DNA of 64,000 nucleotides. Source: an uncultured Actinomycetes bacterium (GTDB lineage Bacteria; Actinomycetota; Actinomycetes; Nanopelagicales; Nanopelagicaceae). Both the position numbers and the translations under genes were made by a program. Positions within the stretch are counted from its first letter, which is position 1. Each line of letters opens with the position of its first letter. This document shows, piece after piece, positions 47,982 to 56,797 of the stretch. The stretch lies in contig CAINLV010000001.1 of NCBI GenBank assembly GCA_903850565.1, forward strand, positions 26,965 through 90,964, given 5' to 3'. Under the pieces are notes generated by a model that was not told the DNA's origin, searched no databases, and saw only the letters and a list, made by a program, of their open reading frames with translations.

Positions 47982-49198
47982 GCGATAGAGCGCGGTTCAT
48001 CCTTAATCGCTTTGGAAAGATAGCCCGCCAAGATCAATACGGCGCAGGGGAAATACATTGCAACCGGCAGATTAATTAAATCGGCCAAGCTTCCCGTTAC
48101 GACAGGTCCAAGGTAATAAGCGATCAAACTAATTACTCCGACACGTGCGATTGCAACCGAAGGTGCGTAATTAATCATTCGACCAGTAGCAGATACGAAT
48201 GCAGGAACCATTGGGCCAATCCCAAGTCCGGCAATAATGAATCCGACGATAATGGTGGCCAGCGCTACATACTTATTCCACGAAGAGAGTGGAACAGCTA
48301 GGGCGATAGATAATCCCAGGCCAACTCCTCCGAAATAACCACCCAGGCGCACAATTCTGGCGGCACCGTATTTAGTCATAAGGCGATCTCCAGAAAATCT
48401 TCCAACAATCATTGCCATTGCGAATGCGCCAAAAGCCGTGGCGTCTAATCCAGTTCCAATATTCATATGTTCATGAAGCAAGATGCCACCCCAATCGGAT
48501 GCAGCCGCTTCTGGGATGAGACATCCAATGAGACCAAAACCAATGAGCCAAAGAACCTTGGCTTCTTTTCCAAAGAGCGGAATCTTCCCCGAAATCTCTT
48601 CGCTAGTTCCTAAATGCCCATCCAACTCATCGGGAAGTAGCCGAAGCAAATTTGGGATGAATGCGAGAAATGAGATGATGGCAACTCCGACGATATTTTC
48701 CTCTGGGGTTGTGTGATGCGACAAGACTCCCCCGAGCACCGCTGCAACCAAAGCGCCAACGCTCCACGAGCCATGAAAGCCGGACATATATTTCTTTTTC
48801 AAAATAAGTTCCACCGCTACGGCTTGCGTATTCATGGCATTGTCGATGCCGGAATATCCGATGCTCATCACGAAAAGGGAGATAACCAACATCCACACCG
48901 AATGTGCCATTCCTAAAAGCAATAGCCCAAAGGACATTTCTAAGCCTGAGATGAGGGCAACTCTTCGAGAACCAAATTTATGTACAGCTCTACCGGCAAG
49001 CTGCGCGCCAACAATTAAACCCATGGGGCTTCCCACCAAAGCGAAACCAAACTGCGAATTAGTTAGACCCAACGCCACTTTAATTTCGGGAATTCTAGGA
49101 ACCCAGGCGTTGGCCATAATGCCCATAATGCCAAAACCCAGCCAGATCATATTTCGGGCTCGATGGGCAGATTCACTAATGGATGGGCGATGAGGCAC
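47978..49198 (-). CDS. Major facilitator superfamily transporter
   Basis: The 406-residue product has about twelve hydrophobic segments and the MFS loop GRAVHKFGSRRVALISG after the second, with a related GRFSGDRLMTKYGAARIV in the second half. It resembles the FucP/YbjJ-like group of bacterial MFS carriers; the substrate is unknown. The start is GTG at 49198, without a ribosome site, with TAAGTT ending 6 bases upstream, which suggests a leaderless message. A 14-bp palindrome lies just upstream. Confidence 0.88.
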   Translation of the reverse strand: MPHRPSISESAHRARNMIWLGFGIMGIMANAWVPRIPEIKVALGLTNSQFGFALVGSPMGLIVGAQLAGRAVHKFGSRRVALISGLEMSFGLLLLGMAHSVWMLVISLFVMSIGYSGIDNAMNTQAVAVELILKKKYMSGFHGSWSVGALVAAVLGGVLSHHTTPEENIVGVAIISFLAFIPNLLRLLPDELDGHLGTSEEISGKIPLFGKEAKVLWLIGFGLIGCLIPEAAASDWGGILLHEHMNIGTGLDATAFGAFAMAMIVGRFSGDRLMTKYGAARIVRLGGYFGGVGLGLSIALAVPLSSWNKYVALATIIVGFIIAGLGIGPMVPAFVSATGRMINYAPSVAIARVGVISLIAYYLGPVVTGSLADLINLPVAMYFPCAVLILAGYLSKAIKDEPRSIA

Positions 49199-49210
49199 TG
49201 GGTTAACTTA

Positions 49211-49224
49211 CAGATAATTATCTG
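49211..49224. promoter_or_regulatory. 14-bp perfect palindrome between divergent genes
   Basis: CAGATAATTATCTG reads the same on both strands. It lies in the 59-base gap between the MFS carrier (minus) and an acetyltransferase (plus), 13 bases before the MFS start and directly before its candidate -10 box. It could be an operator for a dimeric repressor. No regulator gene is adjacent. Confidence 0.5.
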
Positions 49225-49257
49225 CCAAGAAGTGAACTCTTATGGAACGCTTATGAC

Positions 49258-49812
49258 ATGAAGATTCTCAAACCTTCGGTGGAATTACTACCTAGCTACG
49301 CGCAAGCCTTACGCCAGGGTTGGACTGGCGACCAAGGAACTGCCGATCGATCCGTCAAGGAGTTGGAAGTTATAGCACTTTTCCCCGAGGCACTTGTGGC
49401 TTCTAAGGATGATCCGCTTGCACTTGGCGGAGATGTGATTTTAGATGACGGTACCGAAGTGCCACGGCTACCCGGCTACTACCGCTGGATGTGGGATGGC
49501 GAAGTTGTTGGAAGTATCAATTTTCGCTGGGTTTATGGAACGACAGATTTACCCGATCATTGCTTAGGACATATTGGTTACTCGGTTGCGCCGTGGCAGC
49601 AGAAGAAAGGCTATGCGACCTCAGCGCTGCGGCAAATTCTCCCCTATGCCTGGGAGTTGGATATGCCCTTCGTCGAACTGACTACGAATATAGAAAATCT
49701 AGCCTCCCAGAAAGTTATTAAGAACAATGGTGGGGTCCGCGTAGGGGAATTTGTTAGCTTGCCAGCGCACGGAGAACGCCCTTCCTACCTCTGGCGAATA
49801 TTTCGACCATGA
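49258..49812 (+). CDS. GNAT family N-acetyltransferase
   Basis: The 184-residue product has the GNAT acetyl-CoA site in GYSVAPWQQKKGYATSALRQ near residue 104 and the later ELTTNIENLASQKVIKNNGG stretch of the RimJ/RimL-like group. It probably acetylates a small molecule or protein N-terminus; the target is unknown. Its stop overlaps the next acetyltransferase gene by 4 bases. There is no clear ribosome site before the ATG. Confidence 0.9.
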   Translation: MKILKPSVELLPSYAQALRQGWTGDQGTADRSVKELEVIALFPEALVASKDDPLALGGDVILDDGTEVPRLPGYYRWMWDGEVVGSINFRWVYGTTDLPDHCLGHIGYSVAPWQQKKGYATSALRQILPYAWELDMPFVELTTNIENLASQKVIKNNGGVRVGEFVSLPAHGERPSYLWRIFRP

Positions 49813-50654
49813 CAATTATTCGTGCAGCAAATCCACAAGACTTTCTTCATCGAACTCTTGAAGTACGTTCGCTGGATCCTTTTCGTACCAATCTCATAGG
49901 TAGCGTAGCTACTTCAATTTCCGGAACCGAGCGAGATACTGATGCCTGCTTTTGGTGGTTGGTACAAAACGATCAAGACAAAACCGTGAGCTTGATGATG
50001 CGTACCCATGCCCACCCTTTGGTGCTTACTCCGATGTCTCCAGAACTCCTTTCCGAAGCGGTTAATGCCGTAATTGCCGCCGACCCCCAATTGCCCGGAG
50101 TGTCAGGCCCTAAGGAATTGGTGGCAGAGTTTCTACGCCTCTTTTTTCAGCGGCATCCAAACCCTCGTCCCATTAAATCAACTCGAGGTGAATTGATTTA
50201 TACGCTTTCGGTACTCCACGAACCAAAATATGACGGTGAATTATTTACCGCTACTTCTGCTGAATATGAACTTGCTTTGGAGTGGATGATGGCTTTTGGA
50301 GTAGAAGCAGAACTAATAATGGATGGCGTTGAAGAGTCAGTTGCCAAGAAAATTGAAAATGGTGAACTCTTTTTCTGGCGCCATGAAGGTCGTTTCGTCA
50401 GCATGGTCGGCCATGCCGCTATTGTGGCTGGTCCTACTGGAAACGTTGCGCGGATTGGACCGGTTTACACTCCACCCGAACTTCGAGGCAAAGGTTTTGC
50501 AAGTTACTGCACCGCAGCCGTCTCTAAAATACTGTTAGAACTTCCAGCACAACTGATGCTGTATACCGATGCTTCAAATCCGACCTCTAATGGAATTTAT
50601 ATCAAATTGGGATATCGACTTCTGGATGAAAACAGTTCGGTTCTCTTTCTCTAA
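49809..50654 (+). CDS. GNAT family N-acetyltransferase, long form
   Basis: The 281-residue product has a divergent N-terminal half (about residues 1-150) and a C-terminal GNAT domain with RIGPVYTPPELRGKGFASYC near 217, the acetyl-CoA loop. The ending LYTDASNPTSNGIYIKLGYR is typical of this group. It overlaps the preceding acetyltransferase by 4 bases, so the two are co-translated. The substrate is unknown. Confidence 0.88.
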   Translation: MTIIRAANPQDFLHRTLEVRSLDPFRTNLIGSVATSISGTERDTDACFWWLVQNDQDKTVSLMMRTHAHPLVLTPMSPELLSEAVNAVIAADPQLPGVSGPKELVAEFLRLFFQRHPNPRPIKSTRGELIYTLSVLHEPKYDGELFTATSAEYELALEWMMAFGVEAELIMDGVEESVAKKIENGELFFWRHEGRFVSMVGHAAIVAGPTGNVARIGPVYTPPELRGKGFASYCTAAVSKILLELPAQLMLYTDASNPTSNGIYIKLGYRLLDENSSVLFL

Positions 50655-50678
50655 TTTCATTCGGCTCTGTGCCTCATC

Positions 50679-50684
50679 TAGAGT
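50679..50684 (+). promoter_or_regulatory. Candidate -10 box for the first YbaK-like gene
   Basis: TAGAGT ends 6 bases before the ATG at 50691, in a 36-base gap without a ribosome site. The spacing fits a leaderless message; the -35 region is weak. Confidence 0.4.
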
Positions 50685-50690
50685 TGCCTC

Positions 50691-51176
50691 ATGGAACACG
50701 TGAAAGAAAAAGCAGCAGTCAAGCGAGTCATCGCCGCCTTGGAAGATCACGATGTACCGGGAAAAGTTCATATACTTTCTGACAGCGCACGAACAGCGGC
50801 CGAAGCCGCAGCAGCTCTTGATATTGAAGTGGGACAAATAGCTTCTTCCCTGATTTTCAAACTTCCCGATCATTCTCCTTTACTAGTGATAACAAGTGGG
50901 CGGCATCGAGTAGATACAGAGCTGATTGCGAAGAACCTTGGGATTGCATCGCTAGAGCGTGTGGATGCGAACTACGTCAAAGAACAAAGTGGGTTTTCTA
51001 TAGGTGGCGTAGCCCCAATTGGATGGCTTTCCCCAGCGACAATTGTCATCGACGAAGCGCTTAACGATTACGACGTTGTTTGGGCTGCAGCAGGTCACCC
51101 GCATGCGGTTTACCCAACCTCATTTGCCGAGTTACTCCGAATAACCAATGCGACGCCCATGGTTGTGGGAATTTAA
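50691..51176 (+). CDS. YbaK/ProX-like aminoacyl-tRNA deacylase
   Basis: The 161-residue product has the YbaK fold: LDIEVGQIASSLIFKLPDHSPLLVI, with the conserved lysine in the FK pair, then HRVDTELIAKNLG and the GGVAPIGW loop. Such free-standing proteins hydrolyse mischarged tRNAs, for example Ala- or Cys-tRNA-Pro. Specificity cannot be assigned. Its end overlaps the antiporter gene on the other strand by 4 bases. A second YbaK-like gene lies at 52845-53345. Confidence 0.9.
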   Translation: MEHVKEKAAVKRVIAALEDHDVPGKVHILSDSARTAAEAAAALDIEVGQIASSLIFKLPDHSPLLVITSGRHRVDTELIAKNLGIASLERVDANYVKEQSGFSIGGVAPIGWLSPATIVIDEALNDYDVVWAAAGHPHAVYPTSFAELLRITNATPMVVGI

Positions 51177-52147
51177 TTCATCAAAATCAGCCCTACGGCG
51201 AATATTCCGTAGAAAACTCCAGCGGCCGAAAGTCGGTAAGGCTCAAACTTCTTAATGCGAAAGAGTAGAAGCAAATAAAGGATTGAAACGATTGTCACCA
51301 CTCCAGAGAGAATAAGTGGGCCATCGAATTTCCACGGAGTGAATAGGATTCCAAGTCCGGAAGGAACGGTTGCCTGAATCATCATGGCTCCGCTGATATT
51401 GGCAAGTGCCAAAGAAACTTTGCCCTGCCGAATCCAAATAATTGCATTCATAATTTCCGGAAGTTCGGTTGCGACCGGAGATAATAAAAGTGCGGTTACC
51501 GTGGCGGAAAGCCCCAGCTTTGGTCCCACCCACTCCAATTGACCGACAAATAATTGGGATGAAATGAAGATGACGATCAATGCACCAATGGTTTGAACTG
51601 CAACTGCCAAGCCTGAAGGAACGGCACGCTTTGGTTGAAGTTTGAGCGGTTCTAAATCCATATCACTGTGTTTTTCGCTATCGGCCCGCATCTCCTTGAT
51701 GAAGTAGGCCACATAGGCGGCGAAGAACAACAGACCTAGCCAAGGTTTAAAGGTAAATGCAACTAGACCAAGGGCGACCTTGAAAATAAAGATACTGAGA
51801 AACCATTTTTGATCTTTGGGAAGTTGGGCAAGATCTACCCCTTTGAGGGGATTAGGGCCGCGCTTCTTGCTCAATAACATGTATCCAGATACGCCGTAGG
51901 CGATCGTTGCCAAGGCAAGCGGGCCGCCCATCGCAGCACCCACCCCAATATCTTTTGAATGCACTGATTTGCCCATCGTCACTGCAACTAAGGTCACCAC
52001 ACTTTCAGGAAGCGCAGTGCCAATTGCTGCCAAAACAGTTCCTATGGCAATTGTCCCCATTTTCAATCGAACCCCAAGCCATTCCACAGCATTTACAAAA
52101 AGTTCACAAGCGAGGTAAATGACAACGGCACAAACGAGAAGGGCCAT
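51173..52147 (-). CDS. CaCA family sodium/calcium (cation) antiporter
   Basis: The 324-residue product has about ten hydrophobic segments in two halves, each with the ion-binding repeat: GTVLAAIGTALPESVVTL in the first and LLSPVATELPEIMNAI in the second. The glutamates in both repeats are present, so ion exchange should be possible. I prefer the start at 52147 (MALLVC), since the longer frame to 52213 overlaps the divergent lipoprotein leader. The exact ions are not known. Confidence 0.88.
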   Translation of the reverse strand: MALLVCAVVIYLACELFVNAVEWLGVRLKMGTIAIGTVLAAIGTALPESVVTLVAVTMGKSVHSKDIGVGAAMGGPLALATIAYGVSGYMLLSKKRGPNPLKGVDLAQLPKDQKWFLSIFIFKVALGLVAFTFKPWLGLLFFAAYVAYFIKEMRADSEKHSDMDLEPLKLQPKRAVPSGLAVAVQTIGALIVIFISSQLFVGQLEWVGPKLGLSATVTALLLSPVATELPEIMNAIIWIRQGKVSLALANISGAMMIQATVPSGLGILFTPWKFDGPLILSGVVTIVSILYLLLLFRIKKFEPYRLSAAGVFYGIFAVGLILMN

Positions 52148-52246
52148 GATATGAAAAATCAATTGAAGACCACCATCATTCATAAGGAAGCGAGAGGTTC
52201 GTTCAAGTATCATCCCATAGTGATTATCAAAGAAGGAGTGGTTACG

Positions 52247-52843
52247 TTGCGAATCAAGTCACTTGTTTTGTTCTTTTCTGCCGCAGTCCTGCTTACCGGG
52301 TGTGGAGTTCAACAAACTTCCCCGACTCCGACTGCTACCGCGACCGCCAATCCATCGCCAAGCATGACGCCTTCGGCGACACAAAGCGCCTTCACGCACG
52401 TTCCGGCATCTTGCTTAGATGCACAAATGCTCCCAGCGATGCAAAAGATCGAACCCAAATCAGTGTGGGTGGATACCAAGTGGAAACCAGCACACGGAAC
52501 TGACCTAGAACAAATTATTAATAATGGTGGAATTGCCTGTTCTTACGGAGTGCAACGAGCGGCAATTGGATTGACTACATACTGGGCGCTAGATGATGGA
52601 ACTCTTTTTAATTCCCGAGTTCCCCTGTGGACTAAAGCTGGATTCGTGAAGGTGGATGTACCTGGCATTTCAGAAAGTCAGGCATACTTTCTCCTCAAGC
52701 GTCAATCTTCAACCCAAGAATTTCACTTGTGGCAACTTGATATGTTGGTGAATGGTGCATGGATTCAACTGGGTGTTTCGTTTGGAGATTCCTTGGCCGC
52801 TAATCAATCATTGATCGATGCCACTGTTCAATCCCTTTCATAG
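52247..52843 (+). CDS. Predicted lipoprotein of unknown function
   Basis: From a TTG at 52247, 8 bases after AAGGAG, the 198-residue product opens with a signal peptide and lipobox LTGC (cysteine at about residue 19), followed by a Ser/Thr/Pro/Ala-rich linker and a soluble domain. The open frame reaches back to 52151, but an earlier start would put about 32 extra residues before the signal peptide. I do not recognise the domain, which has two further cysteines near residues 55 and 100. It would be lipidated by Lgt and cut by LspA. Confidence 0.82.
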   Translation: MRIKSLVLFFSAAVLLTGCGVQQTSPTPTATATANPSPSMTPSATQSAFTHVPASCLDAQMLPAMQKIEPKSVWVDTKWKPAHGTDLEQIINNGGIACSYGVQRAAIGLTTYWALDDGTLFNSRVPLWTKAGFVKVDVPGISESQAYFLLKRQSSTQEFHLWQLDMLVNGAWIQLGVSFGDSLAANQSLIDATVQSLS

Positions 52844-52844
52844 A

Positions 52845-53345
52845 TTACTCAGTTTTCGCCACCGCTAAATTTTCAACCACCGTTATTCCTGGAAGATTTA
52901 GTAACTGCTGTGGGTCAAGAATAATTTTGCTCGAACGATTTCCCCCGCCCATTACGACGCGTTCTTGATCCATCACTTTGGAATCCACATAGATAGGTAT
53001 CTCACTTATGCCGATGGCGGTCACTCCCCCAATCGCCATGCCCGTTAGCGATTGAGTCACTTCAGCATCGGCGAACGAGAGACGCTTAACTTCCATGAGC
53101 TCGCTAACCTTTTTATTAACATCCAATCGAGTGGTTCCAAGAACAACACAAACGGCATATTTAGGTGGTTCGATTTTCTTGGAAGAAACCAAAATGGTGT
53201 TGGCCGCCTGGGCCAGGGAAAAGCCATAGTGTTCGCAGAACGCGGCGGTATCGGCCATCGCTGGGTCGCATTCCAAAACATCACATTCAATGCGAAAGAG
53301 GTCAAGGGATTTTCTTACCTGAGGGTCAAGAATTGAACGGTCCAT
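52845..53345 (-). CDS. Second YbaK-like aminoacyl-tRNA deacylase domain protein
   Basis: The 166-residue product has the YbaK fold with SLAQAANTILVSSKK, YAVCVVLGTTRLDVNKKVSELM and MAIGGVTAIGISEIPIYVD. It differs clearly from the protein at 50691: the region corresponding to the usual FK motif reads LVSSKK. The ATG at 53345 is preceded by a TACAAT box 7 bases away. A longer frame to 53576 runs through the divergent hydrolase gene and is not likely. Specificity is unknown. Confidence 0.86.
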   Translation of the reverse strand: MDRSILDPQVRKSLDLFRIECDVLECDPAMADTAAFCEHYGFSLAQAANTILVSSKKIEPPKYAVCVVLGTTRLDVNKKVSELMEVKRLSFADAEVTQSLTGMAIGGVTAIGISEIPIYVDSKVMDQERVVMGGGNRSSKIILDPQQLLNLPGITVVENLAVAKTE

Positions 53346-53352
53346 TCCAAGG

Positions 53353-53368
53353 ATTGTAACGATATAAT
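53353..53368. promoter_or_regulatory. Divergent -10 boxes for ybaK-like gene and carotenoid block
   Basis: In the 60-base gap, TACAAT on the minus strand (53358-53353) lies 7 bases before the YbaK-like ATG, and a perfect TATAAT on the plus strand (53363-53368) would start a message near 53375, giving a leader of about 30 bases with an AGGGG site before the hydrolase ATG. Neither has a strong -35. Confidence 0.5.
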
Positions 53369-53405
53369 TTTTGAAGCAAATAGGCGATAAACAGGGGTGG
53401 TGTAG

Positions 53406-54191
53406 ATGATTTGGAGCCAAACCTTTGGCGAAGGTGAAGATCTCATTCTCATCCACGGAATGGGTTCGGCCAGCACGGCATGGAAGACCATTACTCCGGA
53501 ACTTCGAAAGCGCTTTCGAATCACCTTGATTGATCTTCCGGGACACGGAAATTCTGCCTACGACCCAGGTCAGCACATGGATCCCCCAGCGCTTTCAGAA
53601 TTAGTTTTTCGCAAAATTCATGAATTGGGAATTCACAAATTCCATGTTGCCGGAAATTCTCTTGGTGGTTGGGTGGCTTTGGAAATGGCCGCCGCCAATC
53701 CAACTCAAGTGCTCTCTGTTACTGGAGTTGCACCTGCCGGGCTCTGGCTGACTCCGTTTTGGACCAGATTGCCGGGTGCTGCTGCATCGAAACATTTAGC
53801 CAGCGGGTTAAAAGTTATGGCCCCGAACTTGGTCCGATTTGAATGGGCCCGAAAAATTGGATTTGCCTCGGTGAGCCCACTCTGGAAAGAGTTAAGTTTT
53901 GAAACCTGCCTAGATGCCACCATGGCCATGGGAAGTGCGCTGGGATATTTTCCAGCATGGGATGGATTGCTCAAGAAACGTTTCGATAAACCAATATCTT
54001 CTGATATTCCAGTCACCATTATTTTCGGAGATAGTGATAACACCCTTCCAGCTCGCACCTGCCAAGAGCGAATATTGGCACCAGCACATTCCAAATGGAT
54101 CATCCTTCCTGAATGCGGACATGCACCCATGTGGGATCACCCGCATGAAGTGATCATCGAAATCGTGAAGACCGCCGGTATTTCGGTGTGA
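53406..54191 (+). CDS. Alpha/beta hydrolase, first gene of carotenoid block
   Basis: The 261-residue product has an alpha/beta hydrolase fold with oxyanion region HGMGSAS (17-23), nucleophile S85 in GNSLGGW, an acid in FGDSDN and the histidine in ECGHAPMWDHP. An AGGGG site lies 5 to 6 bases before the ATG. Its stop overlaps the CrtA-like start (GTGA), so it is co-translated with carotenoid genes. It may act on an ester or acyl group of the carotenoid, but its substrate is not known. Confidence 0.88.
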   Translation: MIWSQTFGEGEDLILIHGMGSASTAWKTITPELRKRFRITLIDLPGHGNSAYDPGQHMDPPALSELVFRKIHELGIHKFHVAGNSLGGWVALEMAAANPTQVLSVTGVAPAGLWLTPFWTRLPGAAASKHLASGLKVMAPNLVRFEWARKIGFASVSPLWKELSFETCLDATMAMGSALGYFPAWDGLLKKRFDKPISSDIPVTIIFGDSDNTLPARTCQERILAPAHSKWIILPECGHAPMWDHPHEVIIEIVKTAGISV

Positions 54192-54883
54192 TAGTTCTTC
54201 TGTATTTTTGGAGTATTCCCAGCGCATCTGTCCCATTGGCCATTGCACATATGGCTCTAGATCGAAGCGGGCTAAATCGCCTAAAGAAGAATTCGACAAT
54301 TTCATTTTACAAATTGTTGGGGACTGGAAAAGGTGAAAGTTTTACTCCGCTAGATGCTGACCCACATCGCTGGGGAATGTTGATCTCTCTGCCCGAATCT
54401 GAAATTTCCAGATTTGATAACTCTGCCTTGGTAAATAATTGGCGCAAGTTTGCTCGCTCCGAAGTTCGATTCACCTTGAAGCCAATTTCGGCTCATGGCA
54501 TGTGGAGTGGCCAAGAACCTTTCACCCCGATTTCACTTCCAGACTGGAACGGTCCCGTTGCTGCCATAACTAGAGCAAAGATCGTGCCCAGGGAGAACCT
54601 TCGTTTCTGGAAATCGGTCCCCCCAGTTTCCAAAAGCCTGCATGAGTCCGAAGGATTGCTTGCCGCCATCGGAATCGGGGAAGCCCCCATCGGACTCCAA
54701 GGCACTTTTTCGCTCTGGAGAGATGGCGCCAGTCTTAAAGAATTTGCCTACAACGGCGCTGCTCATCGCCAAGCAATAGCAAATACCAACACTTTTCGGT
54801 GGTATTCGGAGGAACTCTTCGCGCGCTTTGCCGTTATCGAGCAACGCGGTGATTTTGAATCTCCTTCTATACGGCAGAATTAG
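54188..54883 (+). CDS. CrtA-like carotenoid (spheroidene-type) monooxygenase
   Basis: The 231-residue product follows the spheroidene monooxygenase family: ISFYKLLGTGKGESFTPL near residue 38, RWGMLISL, then SAHGMWSGQEPF, a VAAITRAKI strand, the IGIGEAPIG motif near 162 and FRWYSEELFARFAV near the end. CrtA oxidises C-2 of acyclic carotenoid ends to hydroxy or keto groups. The GTG start overlaps the hydrolase stop. Neighbours are CruF-, glycosyltransferase- and CrtD-like genes, which act on the same type of end group. Confidence 0.82.
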   Translation: MIVLLYFWSIPSASVPLAIAHMALDRSGLNRLKKNSTISFYKLLGTGKGESFTPLDADPHRWGMLISLPESEISRFDNSALVNNWRKFARSEVRFTLKPISAHGMWSGQEPFTPISLPDWNGPVAAITRAKIVPRENLRFWKSVPPVSKSLHESEGLLAAIGIGEAPIGLQGTFSLWRDGASLKEFAYNGAAHRQAIANTNTFRWYSEELFARFAVIEQRGDFESPSIRQN

Positions 54884-54886
54884 CCC

Positions 54887-55699
54887 ATGTCCATTCGCCA
54901 ATTTCAACCTCGAGGTGACCGGCGCAGAGGAATTTCCACTCGTAGCAGTTTCGTACTCTATGGATTGCTACTGCTAGCAATAGCTTGCCAAATAAGTTAT
55001 CCCTTAGTTAGCGGCGCAACTTTACGAGTAATTACCTTCTTGACCGTTTACTCTGCGGCAGGGTTAATGGCAACGCACTCGTGGCTCTCCTATGGACCTA
55101 AGTACACCGCCATATTCCTTCTCACCACTTTCGTTTTTTCCTTAGGTGTTGAAATGTTGGGAAGTAGAACTGGCTGGCCCTTTGGAGATTACAGTTATAG
55201 CCAGAGCCTAGGGATTCAAATTCTTGGAGTTCCCGTTGTGGTTCCATTTGCCTGGATCATGCTTTCTCACCCAGTCCTAGTCGCCGCTAGGAAAGTTTCA
55301 CCACAATGGGTTTTTCTATATGGCGGTGTCGGGCTGATGGCGTGGGATTTATTCCTGGATCCACAGATGGTTGCCGATGGCCGATGGAGTTGGGTTATCA
55401 AAGGCGCTCACGTTCCACTTGAGTCTCAAATCCCACTCTCCAATGCATTTGGATGGCTCTTCGCTGGAATCGTGCTCATGGGATTACTGAACCTGATTCT
55501 TCCTAAAGAACGTCGCAAGCGCGGTGCAAATTTCACAGCCATAAATCTTTTCTTACTCTGGACTTGGTTCTCCGGCGTAGTCGGCAACATTTTCTTTTTT
55601 CATCGCCCTGGAGTTGCGCTAATTGGCGGAATTATTTTTGGCTTGGTCTTCCTTCCTTATCTATTCAAGACTTGGTTTGGTCGACCCGATGATTTCTAA
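54887..55699 (+). CDS. CruF-like carotenoid 1,2-hydratase, integral membrane
   Basis: The 270-residue product has about seven hydrophobic segments and the family motif RTGWPFGDYSYS near residue 95, then VPFAWIM and LMAWDLFLDPQMV. The CruF family adds water to the C-1',2' double bond of acyclic or monocyclic carotenoids, giving the 1'-hydroxy group that is later glycosylated. It starts 3 bases after the CrtA-like stop and ends 3 bases before the glycosyltransferase. Confidence 0.86.
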   Translation: MSIRQFQPRGDRRRGISTRSSFVLYGLLLLAIACQISYPLVSGATLRVITFLTVYSAAGLMATHSWLSYGPKYTAIFLLTTFVFSLGVEMLGSRTGWPFGDYSYSQSLGIQILGVPVVVPFAWIMLSHPVLVAARKVSPQWVFLYGGVGLMAWDLFLDPQMVADGRWSWVIKGAHVPLESQIPLSNAFGWLFAGIVLMGLLNLILPKERRKRGANFTAINLFLLWTWFSGVVGNIFFFHRPGVALIGGIIFGLVFLPYLFKTWFGRPDDF

Positions 55700-55702
55700 T
55701 TT

Positions 55703-56797
55703 ATGATCTCCATACTTACTACCTCCGTTGCAGTTCTTACTACCACTGCCTGGGTGATGACCGTCTTCAATGCCCTCACGATGCGCGTTGTCCGAAGAAG
55801 TGATGCTGAATTGGTAGAGGCATCGGTATCAATCTTGATTCCGATGCGCAACGAAGAATCCAATGTTGATGTAGTTATTCCGACCGTTTTAGCGCAACAA
55901 CTACTGAGTCGAAGTGAAGTTCTAGTCGTGGATGATCACTCCACCGATGCCACTTTCGAAAAACTCTCGCAATACCCGGAAAAATCAGTGCGCGTTATCC
56001 GAAGCGGCGAACTTCTCCCTGGTTGGTTAGGCAAGCCCAATGCCTGCCGCCAATTGGCTGAGGTTGCTTCTGGGAAATTTCTCGTATTTGTAGATGCCGA
56101 TGTGGTTTTAGATCAGCAAGCCATCGCGGCGGCCATCTGCAATATGCAGCGATGGGATTGGGACTTTATCTCTCCCTATCCGCATGAACTGGTCGGATCT
56201 CTTGCGGAACGATTAATTCAACCGCTGCTGCAGTGGTCCTGGATGGCCAGCGTCCCACTTCGATTGGCCGAAAAGATTTCTAGTCGTTCCATGACTATTG
56301 CCAATGGTCAATTCTTTGTGGTGAAGCGAAGTGCATATACATCAATCGGCGGCCACTCATCTATCAAAGCGAAAGTCTTAGATGATCTGGAATTAGCCAG
56401 GGCCTTGAAGTCGGCGGGATTTAGAGGTGGCGTGGCCGAAGGAAGTCAGGTTGCACATTGCCGAATGTATTCCTCCGCCCGCGAACTCAACAGTGGCTAC
56501 ACCAAGTCGTTGTGGACCGCCTTTGGCGGAGTCCCAGGAACATTGCTTGCAATAGCGCTCCTACTGTGGACCGGTCTCTTCCCAATACTGTTGGCAATCA
56601 GTGGTTCTCCGTGGGGCTGGAGCGCATTCCTTGCAATTTGGAGTTCTAGATTGATTACAGCAGTGCGAACTCGATCTTCGGCATTCACGGCGATACTTCA
56701 TCCTCTTTCCACTATCTACCTCATTTTTCTCATTGGACTTTCCTGGCGCCAGAAGTCACAAGGCAAGTTGCAATGGCGGGACCGGTTGATCTCGTAA
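55703..56797 (+). CDS. Family 2 glycosyltransferase, CruG/CrtQ-like
   Basis: The 364-residue product has one N-terminal membrane segment, a GT-A domain with SILIPMRNEE near residue 43, the DXD-type FVDADVVLD near 128 and LDDLELARALKSAG near 227, and two to three C-terminal membrane segments. This layout matches carotenoid glycosyltransferases such as CruG. Placed between CruF- and CrtD-like genes, it probably glycosylates a hydroxycarotenoid. Its stop shares one base with the next ATG. Confidence 0.84.
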   Translation: MISILTTSVAVLTTTAWVMTVFNALTMRVVRRSDAELVEASVSILIPMRNEESNVDVVIPTVLAQQLLSRSEVLVVDDHSTDATFEKLSQYPEKSVRVIRSGELLPGWLGKPNACRQLAEVASGKFLVFVDADVVLDQQAIAAAICNMQRWDWDFISPYPHELVGSLAERLIQPLLQWSWMASVPLRLAEKISSRSMTIANGQFFVVKRSAYTSIGGHSSIKAKVLDDLELARALKSAGFRGGVAEGSQVAHCRMYSSARELNSGYTKSLWTAFGGVPGTLLAIALLLWTGLFPILLAISGSPWGWSAFLAIWSSRLITAVRTRSSAFTAILHPLSTIYLIFLIGLSWRQKSQGKLQWRDRLIS

